This document shows positions 1-9,394 of a stretch of DNA of 55,518 bases, piece by piece. Source of the DNA: Pyxidicoccus fallax (GTDB lineage: Bacteria > Myxococcota > Myxococcia > Myxococcales > Myxococcaceae); the NCBI RefSeq assembly GCF_012933655.1, contig NZ_JABBJJ010000038.1, positions 1-55,518 on the forward strand, written 5' to 3'. Made by a program: the position numbers and the translations under genes. The notes under the pieces were generated by a model that saw nothing but the letters and a program-made list of their open reading frames with translations, was not told the origin of the DNA and did no database searches. Position 1 is the first letter of the stretch. The number at the start of each line of letters is the position of its first letter.

Positions 1-30
1 ACCCCGCCCCGACCGCGGCTCCTCACCCGC

Positions 31-3000
31 GTGTTCGGCGAGCTCCGCTGGAACCCGCCCCCCTGGGCCGCCTCGCTGGGACGCGCCATCTCCCGCGCGG
101 CCCGCCGTGGCATCGACTGGGTCCGCCAGCATCCCAAGCAACTGGCGCTCTACGTCGGCGCCCTCGTCCTGCTCGTCGTCGCCGCCGATGCCGGCTACCG
201 CTGGTACGAGAGCCGTCCCAAGCCGGTGACGTACCTGGTCGATTGCGTCAATCCCTCGCTGACGCCCATCGAGGAGGTGCCGCGGCCGGGCCCGGTGTTC
301 GTCCGGTTCGATGGCTCCGTCGCGAAGCTGGAGGCGATTGGCAAGCCCGTCACCGCCGGCATCACCCTGACGCCCGCCATCGCTGGCGACTGGCGCTGGA
401 CCGATGACCGGACCCTCACCTTCAACCCCACCGAGGACTGGGCCGTGGGGCAGGAATACAAGGTCGTCCTGGACCGCTCGCTGTTCCCGGACCACATCCT
501 GCTGAAGGGCTACGAGACGACCTTCCGCTCCGCCCCGTTCTCCACCGCCATCACCGACATGCAGTTCTACGAGGACCCGCGCAATCCGAAGGAGAAGCGC
601 GTGGTGGCGACGCTGAACTTCAGCCACCCGGTGGACCCCGCCACCCTCGTGCGCAACCTCTCGCTCTTCATGGGCGAGGAGAAGCGGGGCCTCCTCGGCA
701 CCAGCACGGCGGGCACCCCGTTCAACGTCACCTACGACAAGCTGAAGGGGCAGGCCTACATCCAGTCCGACCTCATCTCCATCCCGGACCAGACGCAGCG
801 CATGACGCTGGTGGTGGCGCCCGGAGTCCGCGCGGCGCGAGGCGGGAATGCCACCCAGGAGAAGCTGTCCCGCCAGGTCGACATCCCCGGCATGTACACG
901 TACTTCCACACGGGCGACGTCAACGTGTCGCTCGTGCGCAATGACCGCTACGAGCCGGAGCAGGTGCTGGTGCTCAACTTCTCCACCGGCGTCACCGAGG
1001 CGGAGCTGCGCAAGAACCTCCAGGTCTGGTTGCTGCCCAAGGACAAGGCCGCGGCGAACGGCGAGCCCGCGCAGGCCGACTACTCCTGGTCGAGCCAGGG
1101 CGCGCAGCACATCGGCGAGGACCTGCTGGCCGTCTCGTCGAAGGTGAAGCTGGACGCCGTGCCGACGGACCGCGAGCACGCCACGCTGCACAGCTTCCGC
1201 ATCCAGGCGGACGTGGGCCGCCACCTGTACGTGCGCGTCCGCAAGGGCACGAACTCCGCCGGAGGCTACGTGCTGGCCGAGGAGTTCAGCACCGTCATCC
1301 AGGTGCCCCGGTTTCCGGAGGAGGTGAGCATCCTGCACGAGGGCGCGCTGCTCAGCCTGACGGGCGAGAAGAAGGTCACCGTGCTGTCGCGCGACGTGAA
1401 GGCGCTGCGCTTCAACCTCAGCCGCGTGTTGCCGGACCATATCAACCACCTGGTGACGCAGACCGGGGGCCGCTTCACCCACCCCGAGTTCAACTCGTAC
1501 GGCTTCAACGCGGACAACATCTCCGAGCACTTCTCCGAGGTGCGCGCGCTGGAGGGCGCCGGCCGTGGCAAGGCGCAGTACGCCGCCTTCGACCTGACGC
1601 CCTACCTCACGCCGCAGAACGCTCCGTCCACCCGGCGCGGCCTGTTCCTCTTCAAGGTCCAGAGCTGGAACCCCGAACGCCAGTCGCCGACCGGGCAGGA
1701 GGACACCCGGATGCTGCTGGTGACGGACCTGGGCCTGGTGGTGAAGGACAACGCCGACGGCTCGCATGACGTGTTCGTGCAGAGCCTCGGCGCCGGCCAG
1801 GCCGCCGAAGGGGTGACGGTGAGCGTGCTGGGCAAGAATGGTGTGCCGGTGGTGAGCGCCACCACGGGCGCGGACGGCCACGTCGCCTTCCCGAAGCTGA
1901 CGGACTTCGTCCGCGAGCGCGAGCCCGTCGTGTACCTGGCGCGCAAGGGCGACGACTTCGCCTTCCTCCCCGTCGACCGGTACGACCGACGGCTCAACTT
2001 CAGCCGCTTCGACGTGGGCGGCGTGGAGAGCGGCTCCACGCCGGACCGGCTCTCCGCCTTCCTCTTCTCCGACCGCGGCCTCTACCGCCCCGGGGACACC
2101 TTCCACGTGGGCATGGTGGTGAAGGCGTCCGACTGGAGCCGCCCGCCCACGGGCGTGCCACTGGAGGTGGCCGTCATCGACCCGCGCGGCCTGGAGGTGC
2201 ACAAGAAGAAGCTGTCCCTCTCCGCCGTGGGGCTGGAGTCGCTCCAGTACACGACGGAGGAGACGTCCCCCACGGGCAACTACCAGGTGAACCTCTACGT
2301 GGTGAAGGACGGCCACCGCTCCAGCCTGCTGGGCTCCACCAGCGTGCGCGTGGAGGAGTTCCTGCCGGACCGGATGCGCATCACCACCCGCTTCAACGTG
2401 GAGCCCGCCGAGGGCTGGGTGCCCCCCGCGGGCCTCAAGGGGCAGGTGACGCTGAAGAACCTCTTCGGCATCCCCGCCGCGGACCGGCGCGTGACGGCCG
2501 AGGTGTCCCTCAGCCCGGCGTACCCGCGCTTCTCCAAGCACTCCGGCTACATCTTCCATGACCCGCTGCGCGCCCCGCGCAGCTTCACCGAGCGGCTGGA
2601 GGACACCACCACCAACGAGAACGGCGAGGTGGAGGTGGAGCTGGGGCTGGAGAAGTTCGAGAAGGCGACCTGGCGCGTGTCCTTCCTCGCCGAGGGCTAC
2701 GAGGCCGAGGGTGGCCGCGGCGTGTCCTCCGAGGCGTCCCTGCTGGTGTCGCCGCTGCCGTACCTCGTGGGCTTCAAGCCGGACGGGGGCCTGAACTACC
2801 TGAGCCAGGGCTCCGCGCGCTCGGTGGACTTCATCGCCGTGGACCCGAAGCTGAAGAAGGTGGCGGTGCAGGGCCTCAAGGCGGAGTTGGTGGAGCGGCG
2901 CTGGGTGTCCGTGCTCACGCAGCAGTACAACGGTACGTACCGCTACCAGTCCGTGCGCCGTGACATGACGGTGCGCACCCGCGACCTGCCGCTGGGCGAG

Positions 3001-5877
3001 GGCGGCTTCAAGTACGCGCTGGCCACCGACCAGCCCGGTGACTTCGTGGTGCTGGTGAAGGACGCGGAGGGCACCGAGCTGAGCCGCGTGGAGTACTCCG
3101 TGGCGGGCCACGCCAACCTCACGCGCGCGCTGGAGAAGAACGCGGAGCTGGAGGTGAAGCTGGCGCGCGGGGACTACGCGCCGGGCGAGGACATCGAGCT
3201 GAGCATCAAGGCGCCGTACACGGGCGCGGGGCTCATCACCATCGAGAGGGATCGCGTCTACGCGTGGAAGTGGTTCAAGACGGACGCCACCAGCTCCGTG
3301 CAGACCCTCCGCCTGCCGCCGGGCCTGGAGGGCAACGGCTACGTCAACGTGACCTTCGTCCGCGCCATGGACTCGCAGGAAATCTTCATGAGCCCGCTGA
3401 GCTACGGCGTGGTGCCGTTCTCCGTGAGCAAGGACAGCCGCGCGCTGAAGGTGACGCTCACCAGCGCGGAGAAGGCCCGCCCCGGCGAGCCGTACCGCAT
3501 CCGCTACAGCGGCAACCGCGCGGGCAAGGTGGTGGTGTTCGCGGTGGACGAGGGCATCCTCCAGGTGGCCGGCTACCGCACGCCAGAGCCGCTGGCGCAC
3601 TTCTTCCAGAAGCGCGCGCTGGAGGTGGGCACCGGGCAGATTCTGGACCTGCTGCTGCCGGAGTTCTCCGTCTCCAAGGCGGTGTCCGCCATGGGCGGCG
3701 ACGACGAGGGCATGTCCGCCATCGGGAAGAACCTCAACCCCTTCAAGCGCAAGCGCGACAAGCCGGTGGCGTACTGGTCCGGCATCCTCGACATCGACGA
3801 GAAGGAGCGGGACCTCGTCTACCAGGTACCGGATTACTTCAATGGCGAGCTGCGGGTGATGGCGGTGGCGGTGGGCACCGAGTCGGTGGGCGCCGCGAGC
3901 CGGCGGGCCGTCATCCGCGCTCCCTTCGTCATTACTCCGAGCGTGCCCACCTTCGTCGCGCCCGGGGACGAGTTCAACGTGGGCGTGGCGGTGGCCAACG
4001 GCCTGGAGGGCTCCGGCAAGGGCGTGGAGGTGCTGCTGGAGCTGAAGACGTCCGAGCACCTGGAGGTGCTGGACGACGTGAAGCGGCCGCTGAAAATCGA
4101 CGAGGGCCGCGAGGCGAGCACCACCTACCGCGTGCGGGCGAAGACGGTGCTCGGCTCGGGGACGCTGGCCTTCACGGCGTCCTTGGGCAAGGAGCGTGTG
4201 AAGCAGTCGGTGGACCTGAGCGTGCGTCCCCCGGTGCCCTTCCTCACCTCGGTGGCGGGTGGCCACCTCAAGGACGGCAAGGCGGAGCTGGCCGTGCCCC
4301 GGAAGCTGCATGGGGCCTACCGGACGCTGGAGGTGAGCGCGTCGCCGCTGCCGCTGGGCCTGGCGCGCGGCCTGTCCACGTACCTGGAGAAGTACCCCTA
4401 CGGGTGCACGGAGCAGCTCGTCAGCCGCGCGCTCCCGGCGGTGGTGCTGAAGGGTCGCAAGGAACTCTTGGGGCAGGGGCCGCAGGTGGCCGACGAGTCC
4501 TTCGCCACCGCGCTCCAGACGCTGCGCACCCGGCAGAACGACGAGGGCGCCTTCGGCCTGTGGGCGGCCAACTCGTACGCGCCCACGCTGCCGAGCATCT
4601 ACGCGCTGCACTTCCTCACCGAGGCGAAGGAGCGCGGCTTCGCGGTTCCGCAAGACCTGCTGAACCGGGGCCTCACCTGGCTGGGCGTGCTGGCGTTCAA
4701 CACGCCCTCCAACCTCACCCAGGCGCGCCACATCGCCTATGCGCAGTACGTGCTCACCCGCAACGGCAAGGTGCCCAGCAAGGCGGTGACGGGGTTGCGC
4801 CAGTGGCTGGACACGCACGCGGAGGAGCAGTGGCGCAAGGACCTGACGGCCGCGTACCTCGCGGCGTCGTACAAGCTGCTCAAGCAGGACAAGGAGGCGG
4901 ACGCCGCGCTGAAGGACGTGCGCCTGGGCACGGCCCAGCAGGTGGACTACGCGTCGCTGTATGACGGGCTGGTCTACGACTCGCAGGTGCTCTTCCTGTT
5001 GTCGCGCCACTTCCCGGAGCGGCTCAAGTCCGTGTCCGGCGACATGCTGGTGGCCATGGCCCGGCCCATCACCGAGGAGCGCTTCAACACGCTCTCCTCC
5101 GCCTACGCCATCCTCGGCCTGGACGCGTACGCGCAGGCGCTGGGCGCGCAGGGCACGCCGTCGCGCGGCGCGGCCGCCGTGCTGGAGAAGGTGGCTGACA
5201 CGTTCCGTCCGCTCACCCTGCCCGAGGGCCTCTTCCCCCGGGTGGCCTTCTCCCAGGAAGCCAGCGCCGTCCGCGTGGAGGGGTCCACCGACGCGCCGCT
5301 CTTCTTCCAGGTGACGCAGGCGGGCTACGACCTGGAGCTGCCCACGCAGCCCATCGTCCAGAAGCTGGAGGTGCAGCGCGAGCTGCGGGCGCTGGACGGC
5401 AAGGTCGTCACCGAGGTGCCGCTGGGCGGCGAGGTGGAGGTCCACCTCAAGCTGCGCGCGCTCGAGGGCACCACCTCGCACGTCGCCATCACCGACCTGC
5501 TGCCGGGCGGCTTCGAGGTGGTGATGGAGAAGCCCGCCCGGTCCTCCGAGGAGTCCGAGCCGGCCTCCGAGGAGGACCCCTCCGACGAGGGTGAGGGCGC
5601 CGAGCGCTACTACCAGGAGCCCGAGCCCGTCGCGGGCGGCTGGGTGTCTCCCGTGGGCGCGGACCGCTCCTCGTTCTCGCCCGAGTACGTGGACATCCGC
5701 GAGGACCGGGTGGTGCTCTACGGCCGGGTGGGCTCCAGCGTCACCGAGTACATCTACCGCATCAAGGCCACCAACACGGGCCAGTTCGTGATGCCGCCGG
5801 CCTTCGCGGAAGGCATGTACGACCGCGGCGTGCGGGCGCGCTCGGTGGGCTCGAAGGTGACGGTGCTGAAGCCGTGA
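31..5877 (+). CDS. Alpha-2-macroglobulin family protein (YfhM-like)
   Basis: Envelope-anchored bacterial alpha-2-macroglobulin, a family thought to trap foreign proteases in the periplasm through a bait region and a reactive thioester. The 1948-residue product has a single membrane segment near residues 39-58 rather than a lipobox, then long macroglobulin beta domains. The thioester signature YPYGCTEQ has its cysteine at about residue 1459 and is followed by an alpha-helical thioester domain (about 1460-1690). An acidic Glu/Ser/Asp-rich insertion sits near residues 1831-1871, which helps make it longer than E. coli YfhM (about 1650). The stop overlaps the pbpC start by 4 nt, the classical A2M-PBP1C pairing. 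The start used is a GTG, but the frame is open to base 1, so the true start may lie upstream of the window. Confidence 0.93.
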   Translation: MFGELRWNPPPWAASLGRAISRAARRGIDWVRQHPKQLALYVGALVLLVVAADAGYRWYESRPKPVTYLVDCVNPSLTPIEEVPRPGPVFVRFDGSVAKLEAIGKPVTAGITLTPAIAGDWRWTDDRTLTFNPTEDWAVGQEYKVVLDRSLFPDHILLKGYETTFRSAPFSTAITDMQFYEDPRNPKEKRVVATLNFSHPVDPATLVRNLSLFMGEEKRGLLGTSTAGTPFNVTYDKLKGQAYIQSDLISIPDQTQRMTLVVAPGVRAARGGNATQEKLSRQVDIPGMYTYFHTGDVNVSLVRNDRYEPEQVLVLNFSTGVTEAELRKNLQVWLLPKDKAAANGEPAQADYSWSSQGAQHIGEDLLAVSSKVKLDAVPTDREHATLHSFRIQADVGRHLYVRVRKGTNSAGGYVLAEEFSTVIQVPRFPEEVSILHEGALLSLTGEKKVTVLSRDVKALRFNLSRVLPDHINHLVTQTGGRFTHPEFNSYGFNADNISEHFSEVRALEGAGRGKAQYAAFDLTPYLTPQNAPSTRRGLFLFKVQSWNPERQSPTGQEDTRMLLVTDLGLVVKDNADGSHDVFVQSLGAGQAAEGVTVSVLGKNGVPVVSATTGADGHVAFPKLTDFVREREPVVYLARKGDDFAFLPVDRYDRRLNFSRFDVGGVESGSTPDRLSAFLFSDRGLYRPGDTFHVGMVVKASDWSRPPTGVPLEVAVIDPRGLEVHKKKLSLSAVGLESLQYTTEETSPTGNYQVNLYVVKDGHRSSLLGSTSVRVEEFLPDRMRITTRFNVEPAEGWVPPAGLKGQVTLKNLFGIPAADRRVTAEVSLSPAYPRFSKHSGYIFHDPLRAPRSFTERLEDTTTNENGEVEVELGLEKFEKATWRVSFLAEGYEAEGGRGVSSEASLLVSPLPYLVGFKPDGGLNYLSQGSARSVDFIAVDPKLKKVAVQGLKAELVERRWVSVLTQQYNGTYRYQSVRRDMTVRTRDLPLGEGGFKYALATDQPGDFVVLVKDAEGTELSRVEYSVAGHANLTRALEKNAELEVKLARGDYAPGEDIELSIKAPYTGAGLITIERDRVYAWKWFKTDATSSVQTLRLPPGLEGNGYVNVTFVRAMDSQEIFMSPLSYGVVPFSVSKDSRALKVTLTSAEKARPGEPYRIRYSGNRAGKVVVFAVDEGILQVAGYRTPEPLAHFFQKRALEVGTGQILDLLLPEFSVSKAVSAMGGDDEGMSAIGKNLNPFKRKRDKPVAYWSGILDIDEKERDLVYQVPDYFNGELRVMAVAVGTESVGAASRRAVIRAPFVITPSVPTFVAPGDEFNVGVAVANGLEGSGKGVEVLLELKTSEHLEVLDDVKRPLKIDEGREASTTYRVRAKTVLGSGTLAFTASLGKERVKQSVDLSVRPPVPFLTSVAGGHLKDGKAELAVPRKLHGAYRTLEVSASPLPLGLARGLSTYLEKYPYGCTEQLVSRALPAVVLKGRKELLGQGPQVADESFATALQTLRTRQNDEGAFGLWAANSYAPTLPSIYALHFLTEAKERGFAVPQDLLNRGLTWLGVLAFNTPSNLTQARHIAYAQYVLTRNGKVPSKAVTGLRQWLDTHAEEQWRKDLTAAYLAASYKLLKQDKEADAALKDVRLGTAQQVDYASLYDGLVYDSQVLFLLSRHFPERLKSVSGDMLVAMARPITEERFNTLSSAYAILGLDAYAQALGAQGTPSRGAAAVLEKVADTFRPLTLPEGLFPRVAFSQEASAVRVEGSTDAPLFFQVTQAGYDLELPTQPIVQKLEVQRELRALDGKVVTEVPLGGEVEVHLKLRALEGTTSHVAITDLLPGGFEVVMEKPARSSEESEPASEEDPSDEGEGAERYYQEPEPVAGGWVSPVGADRSSFSPEYVDIREDRVVLYGRVGSSVTEYIYRIKATNTGQFVMPPAFAEGMYDRGVRARSVGSKVTVLKP

Positions 5878-8186
5878 GCCGCAGGGGGTTGCGCCGATGG
5901 CTGATGGCGGTGTTGGGGCTCGCGGTGCTGTACGCCGCGGTGCCCCGGCCACCGGTGCGCGAGGGGCTGGGGTTCTCGCAGGCGGTGTTCGACCGCGAGG
6001 GCCGGCTCCTGCGGCTCACCCTGTCGCCGGACGAGAAGTACCGGCTCTGGGTGCCGCTGGAGCGCATCCCCCAGGCGCTCGTGGAGGCCACGCTGCTCCA
6101 CGAGGACCAGCACTTCCGCCAGCACTTCGGCGTCAACCCCGTGGCGCTCGGCCGCGCCGTGTGGAGCACGTACCTGACGGGCGGGCGTCGCATGGGCGGC
6201 TCCACGCTCACCATGCAGCTGGCGCGCATCCGCTATGGCATCGAGTCCCGCACGCCGGCCGGCAAGGTCGTGCAGATGCTGCGGGCGCTCCAACTGGAGT
6301 GCACGTACTCCAAGGACGAAATCCTGGAGGCGTACCTCAACCTGGCGCCGTACGGCCGCAACGTGGAGGGCGTGGGCGCGGCGAGCCTCGTCTACTTCGG
6401 CCGGGACGTGGAGCAGCTCACGCTGGCCGAGGCGCTCACCCTGGCCGTCGTCCCGCAGAGCCCCGCGCGCAGGGACCCGGGCCGCGACGCGGGAGCGCTG
6501 ACGGCGGCGCGGCTGCGCCTGTTCGACCGGTGGGTGGTGCTCCATCCGGAGGACGCCGAGCGCCGCGCCGTGCTGGAGCAGCCGCTGCCGGTGCGCGCTC
6601 CGGAGGAGCTGCCCTTCCTCGCGCCGCACTTCGTGGGCCGCGCGCTTCGTGCGAGTCCGGCGGGCTCCCGTTTGAGGAGCACGCTCGACCTGCCCCTGCA
6701 GAAGCTGCTGGAGCGGCACCTGCGGCAGTACGTGGAGCGGCGGCGCGCGGTGGGCATCCGCAACGCGGCGGCCATGCTGGTGGACTGGCGCTCGCTGGAG
6801 GTGCGCGCGGCGGTGGGCTCGGTGGACTTCTTCGACGAGGCCATCGACGGGCAGGTGGACGGTACGCAGGCGAAGCGCTCGCCGGGGTCGGCGCTCAAAC
6901 CGTTCATCTACGGGCTCGCCTTCGACCAGGGGCTGCTCCACCCGCGCACCATGGTGAAGGACGCGTCCACGGGCTTTCGCGGCTATGACCCGGGGAACTT
7001 CGACGGCGAGTTCGTGGGACCCCTGGCCGCCGAGGACGCGCTGGTGCGCAGCCGCAACATCCCGGCGGTGGCGCTGGCGAAGCAGCTGGCCGCGCCCGGC
7101 CTGTACGGCTTCCTCAAGCAGGCGGGCATCACCGGGTTGAAGAGCGAGGAGCACTACGGCCTGTCCCTGTCGCTGGGCTCGGCGGGGGTGTCCATGGTGG
7201 AACTGGTGGAGCTGTACGCGATGCTCGCCAACGGCGGGCTGCTCCGGCCGCTGCGCGTGGTGACGGACGCGCCCCGCGACGAGGGTGTGCGGCTGTTGAG
7301 CGCGGAGGCCAGCTTCATGGTGCTGGACGGGCTGGAGAAGGGGCCCCGGCCCTCGCAGCCCTTCCGGGCGGAGTGGACGCGGGACTCGGTGCCGGTGGCG
7401 TGGAAGACGGGCACCTCCACGGGCTTCCGTGACGCGTGGAGCGTGGGCGTGGTGGGGCCGTACGTGGTGGCCGTGTGGGTGGGCAACTTCGACGGGCAGT
7501 CCAACCCGGCCTTCGTCGGGCAGACGGCCGCCGCGCCGCTGATGTTCGAGCTGGTGGACTCGGTGCGCTCGCGCGACGGGGACGTGAGCGCGGTGCGACG
7601 GACGCCGCCGCCCGGCCTCAGCCGCGTCCACGTGTGCGCGCTGACCGGGGGCATTCCCGGGCCGCACTGCCACCGGAAGACGAGCACGTGGTTCATCCCG
7701 GGGACGTCGCCCATCCGCGCGTGCGACGTGCACCGGGAAATCCTCGTGGACACGCGCACGGGCCTGCGGTCCTGCGCGCCGGGGCCCACCACCCGCGCGG
7801 AGGTGTTCGAGTTCTGGCCGTCGGACCTGCTGCGCCTGTTCCAGAAGGCGGGCCTGCCCCGGCGCGTGCCGCCGCGAGAGGACGCGAGCTGCGGCCTGGA
7901 GCACGGCGCGAGTGAGGGCACGCCTCCGCGAATCACGACGCCGGAGGAGGGCGTGGACTACAACGTGCGCGCGTCCGCCACGGGCCCCCAGACGGTGCCG
8001 CTGGTCGTGGTGACGGACGCGGACGTGCGCCGCGTGTTCTGGTTCGTGGACGAGCAGCTCGTGGGCACCGCGCCCCGGGGTGAGCCGCTGCACTGGGCGG
8101 CCCGACCCGGGACGTACATCGTGCGCGCCGTGGATGACCGGGGCCGCTCGGACGTGCGAACCCTGCGCGTGCGGCTGGTGGACTGA
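5874..8186 (+). CDS. pbpC: Penicillin-binding protein 1C
   Basis: Bifunctional murein synthase of class A, 770 residues. An N-terminal membrane anchor (about residues 9-22) precedes a GT51 glycosyltransferase domain with the LHEDQHF catalytic-Glu motif and GGSTLTMQLAR. The transpeptidase domain shows SxxK (S339-A-L-K342), SRN and KTGTS motifs. The C-terminal roughly 80 residues form the beta-rich domain typical of PBP1C. GTG start overlaps the A2M stop (GTGA), so the two are translationally coupled. In this family PBP1C is thought to repair peptidoglycan where A2M captures an invading protease. That partnership is known from genome context, not shown here. Confidence 0.94.
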   Translation: MSRRGLRRWLMAVLGLAVLYAAVPRPPVREGLGFSQAVFDREGRLLRLTLSPDEKYRLWVPLERIPQALVEATLLHEDQHFRQHFGVNPVALGRAVWSTYLTGGRRMGGSTLTMQLARIRYGIESRTPAGKVVQMLRALQLECTYSKDEILEAYLNLAPYGRNVEGVGAASLVYFGRDVEQLTLAEALTLAVVPQSPARRDPGRDAGALTAARLRLFDRWVVLHPEDAERRAVLEQPLPVRAPEELPFLAPHFVGRALRASPAGSRLRSTLDLPLQKLLERHLRQYVERRRAVGIRNAAAMLVDWRSLEVRAAVGSVDFFDEAIDGQVDGTQAKRSPGSALKPFIYGLAFDQGLLHPRTMVKDASTGFRGYDPGNFDGEFVGPLAAEDALVRSRNIPAVALAKQLAAPGLYGFLKQAGITGLKSEEHYGLSLSLGSAGVSMVELVELYAMLANGGLLRPLRVVTDAPRDEGVRLLSAEASFMVLDGLEKGPRPSQPFRAEWTRDSVPVAWKTGTSTGFRDAWSVGVVGPYVVAVWVGNFDGQSNPAFVGQTAAAPLMFELVDSVRSRDGDVSAVRRTPPPGLSRVHVCALTGGIPGPHCHRKTSTWFIPGTSPIRACDVHREILVDTRTGLRSCAPGPTTRAEVFEFWPSDLLRLFQKAGLPRRVPPREDASCGLEHGASEGTPPRITTPEEGVDYNVRASATGPQTVPLVVVTDADVRRVFWFVDEQLVGTAPRGEPLHWAARPGTYIVRAVDDRGRSDVRTLRVRLVD

Positions 8187-8205
8187 GCCGCCGCCGGAGA
8201 GCGTG

Positions 8206-8350
8206 TCAGCTGCTTCGGAAGCAGGTGCTCGGCTCCTTCAGGCGTGCCGCCACGAATGCAGAGGCGAGAGCCTCGGGAGCAACCCCGCTCTTCGGCGCGG
8301 GACAGGATTGCTTCAGGCGGTCCCGCATGGAGGAGGAGCAGGCGTCGGGG
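8206..8350 (-). pseudogene. Possible 3' remnant of a Cys-containing protein
   Basis: Between pbpC and the downstream gene, the minus strand reads about 48 residues to a TGA with a protein-like composition (ALASAFVAARLKEPSTCF near the end, three spaced cysteines). There is no ribosome site before its only ATG (8328). It may be the tail of a decayed gene or chance coding in GC-rich DNA. No family recognised. Confidence 0.2.
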
Positions 8351-8351
8351 T

Positions 8352-9365
8352 TCAGCCTCGCCGCTCGACGCGGGTGCCGAACTCCTTCAGGCGCTCCACC
8401 ACGTAGGCCGGGTCGAGCAGCGACTCGGGGTGGTAGAGTCCGGGCACCGCGGGCGGGCCTCCCGCGAGGCCGAGAATCCGCTCCACCGCGAGCGCCGCGC
8501 CCCGGGCGCTCATGCCGGAGTGCACGTCCCCGTCGGTCAGGTCGTAGCGGACGTGTCCCACCGTCCCGTCCTTCCGCTCGCCCTCGAGCTCGATGACGAC
8601 CTCGTGCGCCGGACCCTGGCCCGGACGGCGGCTCGCGGCGGGCCTCAGCGCGAAGTCGAGCCGGATGTTCTTCGCCGCCGTCGCCGCGGCGAGGCTCACC
8701 ACGTCGAGGAGCGGGTAGGCCTGTCCCTGCCACTCCGTCCCGTCCGCCCCCTTGAAGGTCCGCTTCGCGTCCTCGCCGCGGGCCCAGAGGAACTTCCCGT
8801 CCTTGAGCACCAGCGGGTTCGGCACGGCCCTGGCGACGCGCTCCATGTCACCTTGCGCCGCCGGTCCGCCCACGTCCTCCTCGTCGAAGAGGGCGCTGAT
8901 GTGGAGGGTGTGGACGCTCCGGAACTCCCGGGCGAAGTGGAGGGCGGCCAGCGTCACCGTGCCCCCCAGGAAGTGGCCGAGCATGAGGATGGGCGCGCTC
9001 GTGGGCTCGCGGATGTAGAGCCCCACCGTGGGCGCGATATCGAAGACGAAGTCCGAGAAGGCGATGTAGGGGATGCCCTTCGCCTGCGCGTACTTCTGAG
9101 AGTTGAGCGAGGTGTCCTTCAGCAGGGTGAGCACCGCGCTGAACGCCGCGTCCGGAGGCAGGCCGAGGTCCCGCCGCTCCAGGTCGATTCTCGCCGCGTC
9201 CGCCCGGCCGAGCTCCCTCGCGAGCGCGTTGGCGCGCTCCTGGTCCCTGGCGCCCAGGGTGATGGGCAGGTCCGGCTGGAGACGGCGAAGGGCGCGGGCC
9301 GCGCGGCTGCCGACGACGCCCGTGCCTCCAATGATGAGAACGGATGGCTTCGTGTGCACTGACAT
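8352..9365 (-). CDS. NAD(P)-binding Rossmann protein, saccharopine dehydrogenase-like (copy 2)
   Basis: Predicted NAD(P)-dependent oxidoreductase of 337 residues. The N-terminus has a Rossmann dinucleotide fingerprint (VLIIGGTGVVGSRAA), followed by an ARIDLE segment typical of saccharopine dehydrogenase-like folds. The substrate is unknown. The chosen ATG has AGGAGG 8 nt upstream; an earlier in-frame GTG at 9398 would overlap the neighbouring gene and lacks this site. It lies 29 nt downstream of a clear paralogue (9395-10405), sharing long blocks such as YAQAKGIPY, PTSAPILM and LHFAREF, so it is a tandem duplicate in one operon. The divergent TetR gene probably controls both. Confidence 0.85.
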   Translation of the reverse strand: MSVHTKPSVLIIGGTGVVGSRAARALRRLQPDLPITLGARDQERANALARELGRADAARIDLERRDLGLPPDAAFSAVLTLLKDTSLNSQKYAQAKGIPYIAFSDFVFDIAPTVGLYIREPTSAPILMLGHFLGGTVTLAALHFAREFRSVHTLHISALFDEEDVGGPAAQGDMERVARAVPNPLVLKDGKFLWARGEDAKRTFKGADGTEWQGQAYPLLDVVSLAAATAAKNIRLDFALRPAASRRPGQGPAHEVVIELEGERKDGTVGHVRYDLTDGDVHSGMSARGAALAVERILGLAGGPPAVPGLYHPESLLDPAYVVERLKEFGTRVERRG

Positions 9366-9394
9366 GGGAGGTCCTCCTGGAAAATGGGGGTGGT

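Noticed and set aside
3264..4964. 566-codon plus-strand frame inside the A2M gene
   Set aside because: Alternate frame of a conserved gene with an intact thioester domain; Gly/Arg-rich without motifs.
8211..8225. CTGCTTC/GAAGCAG hairpin as a pbpC terminator
   Set aside because: One-base loop at best and no T run on the plus strand.
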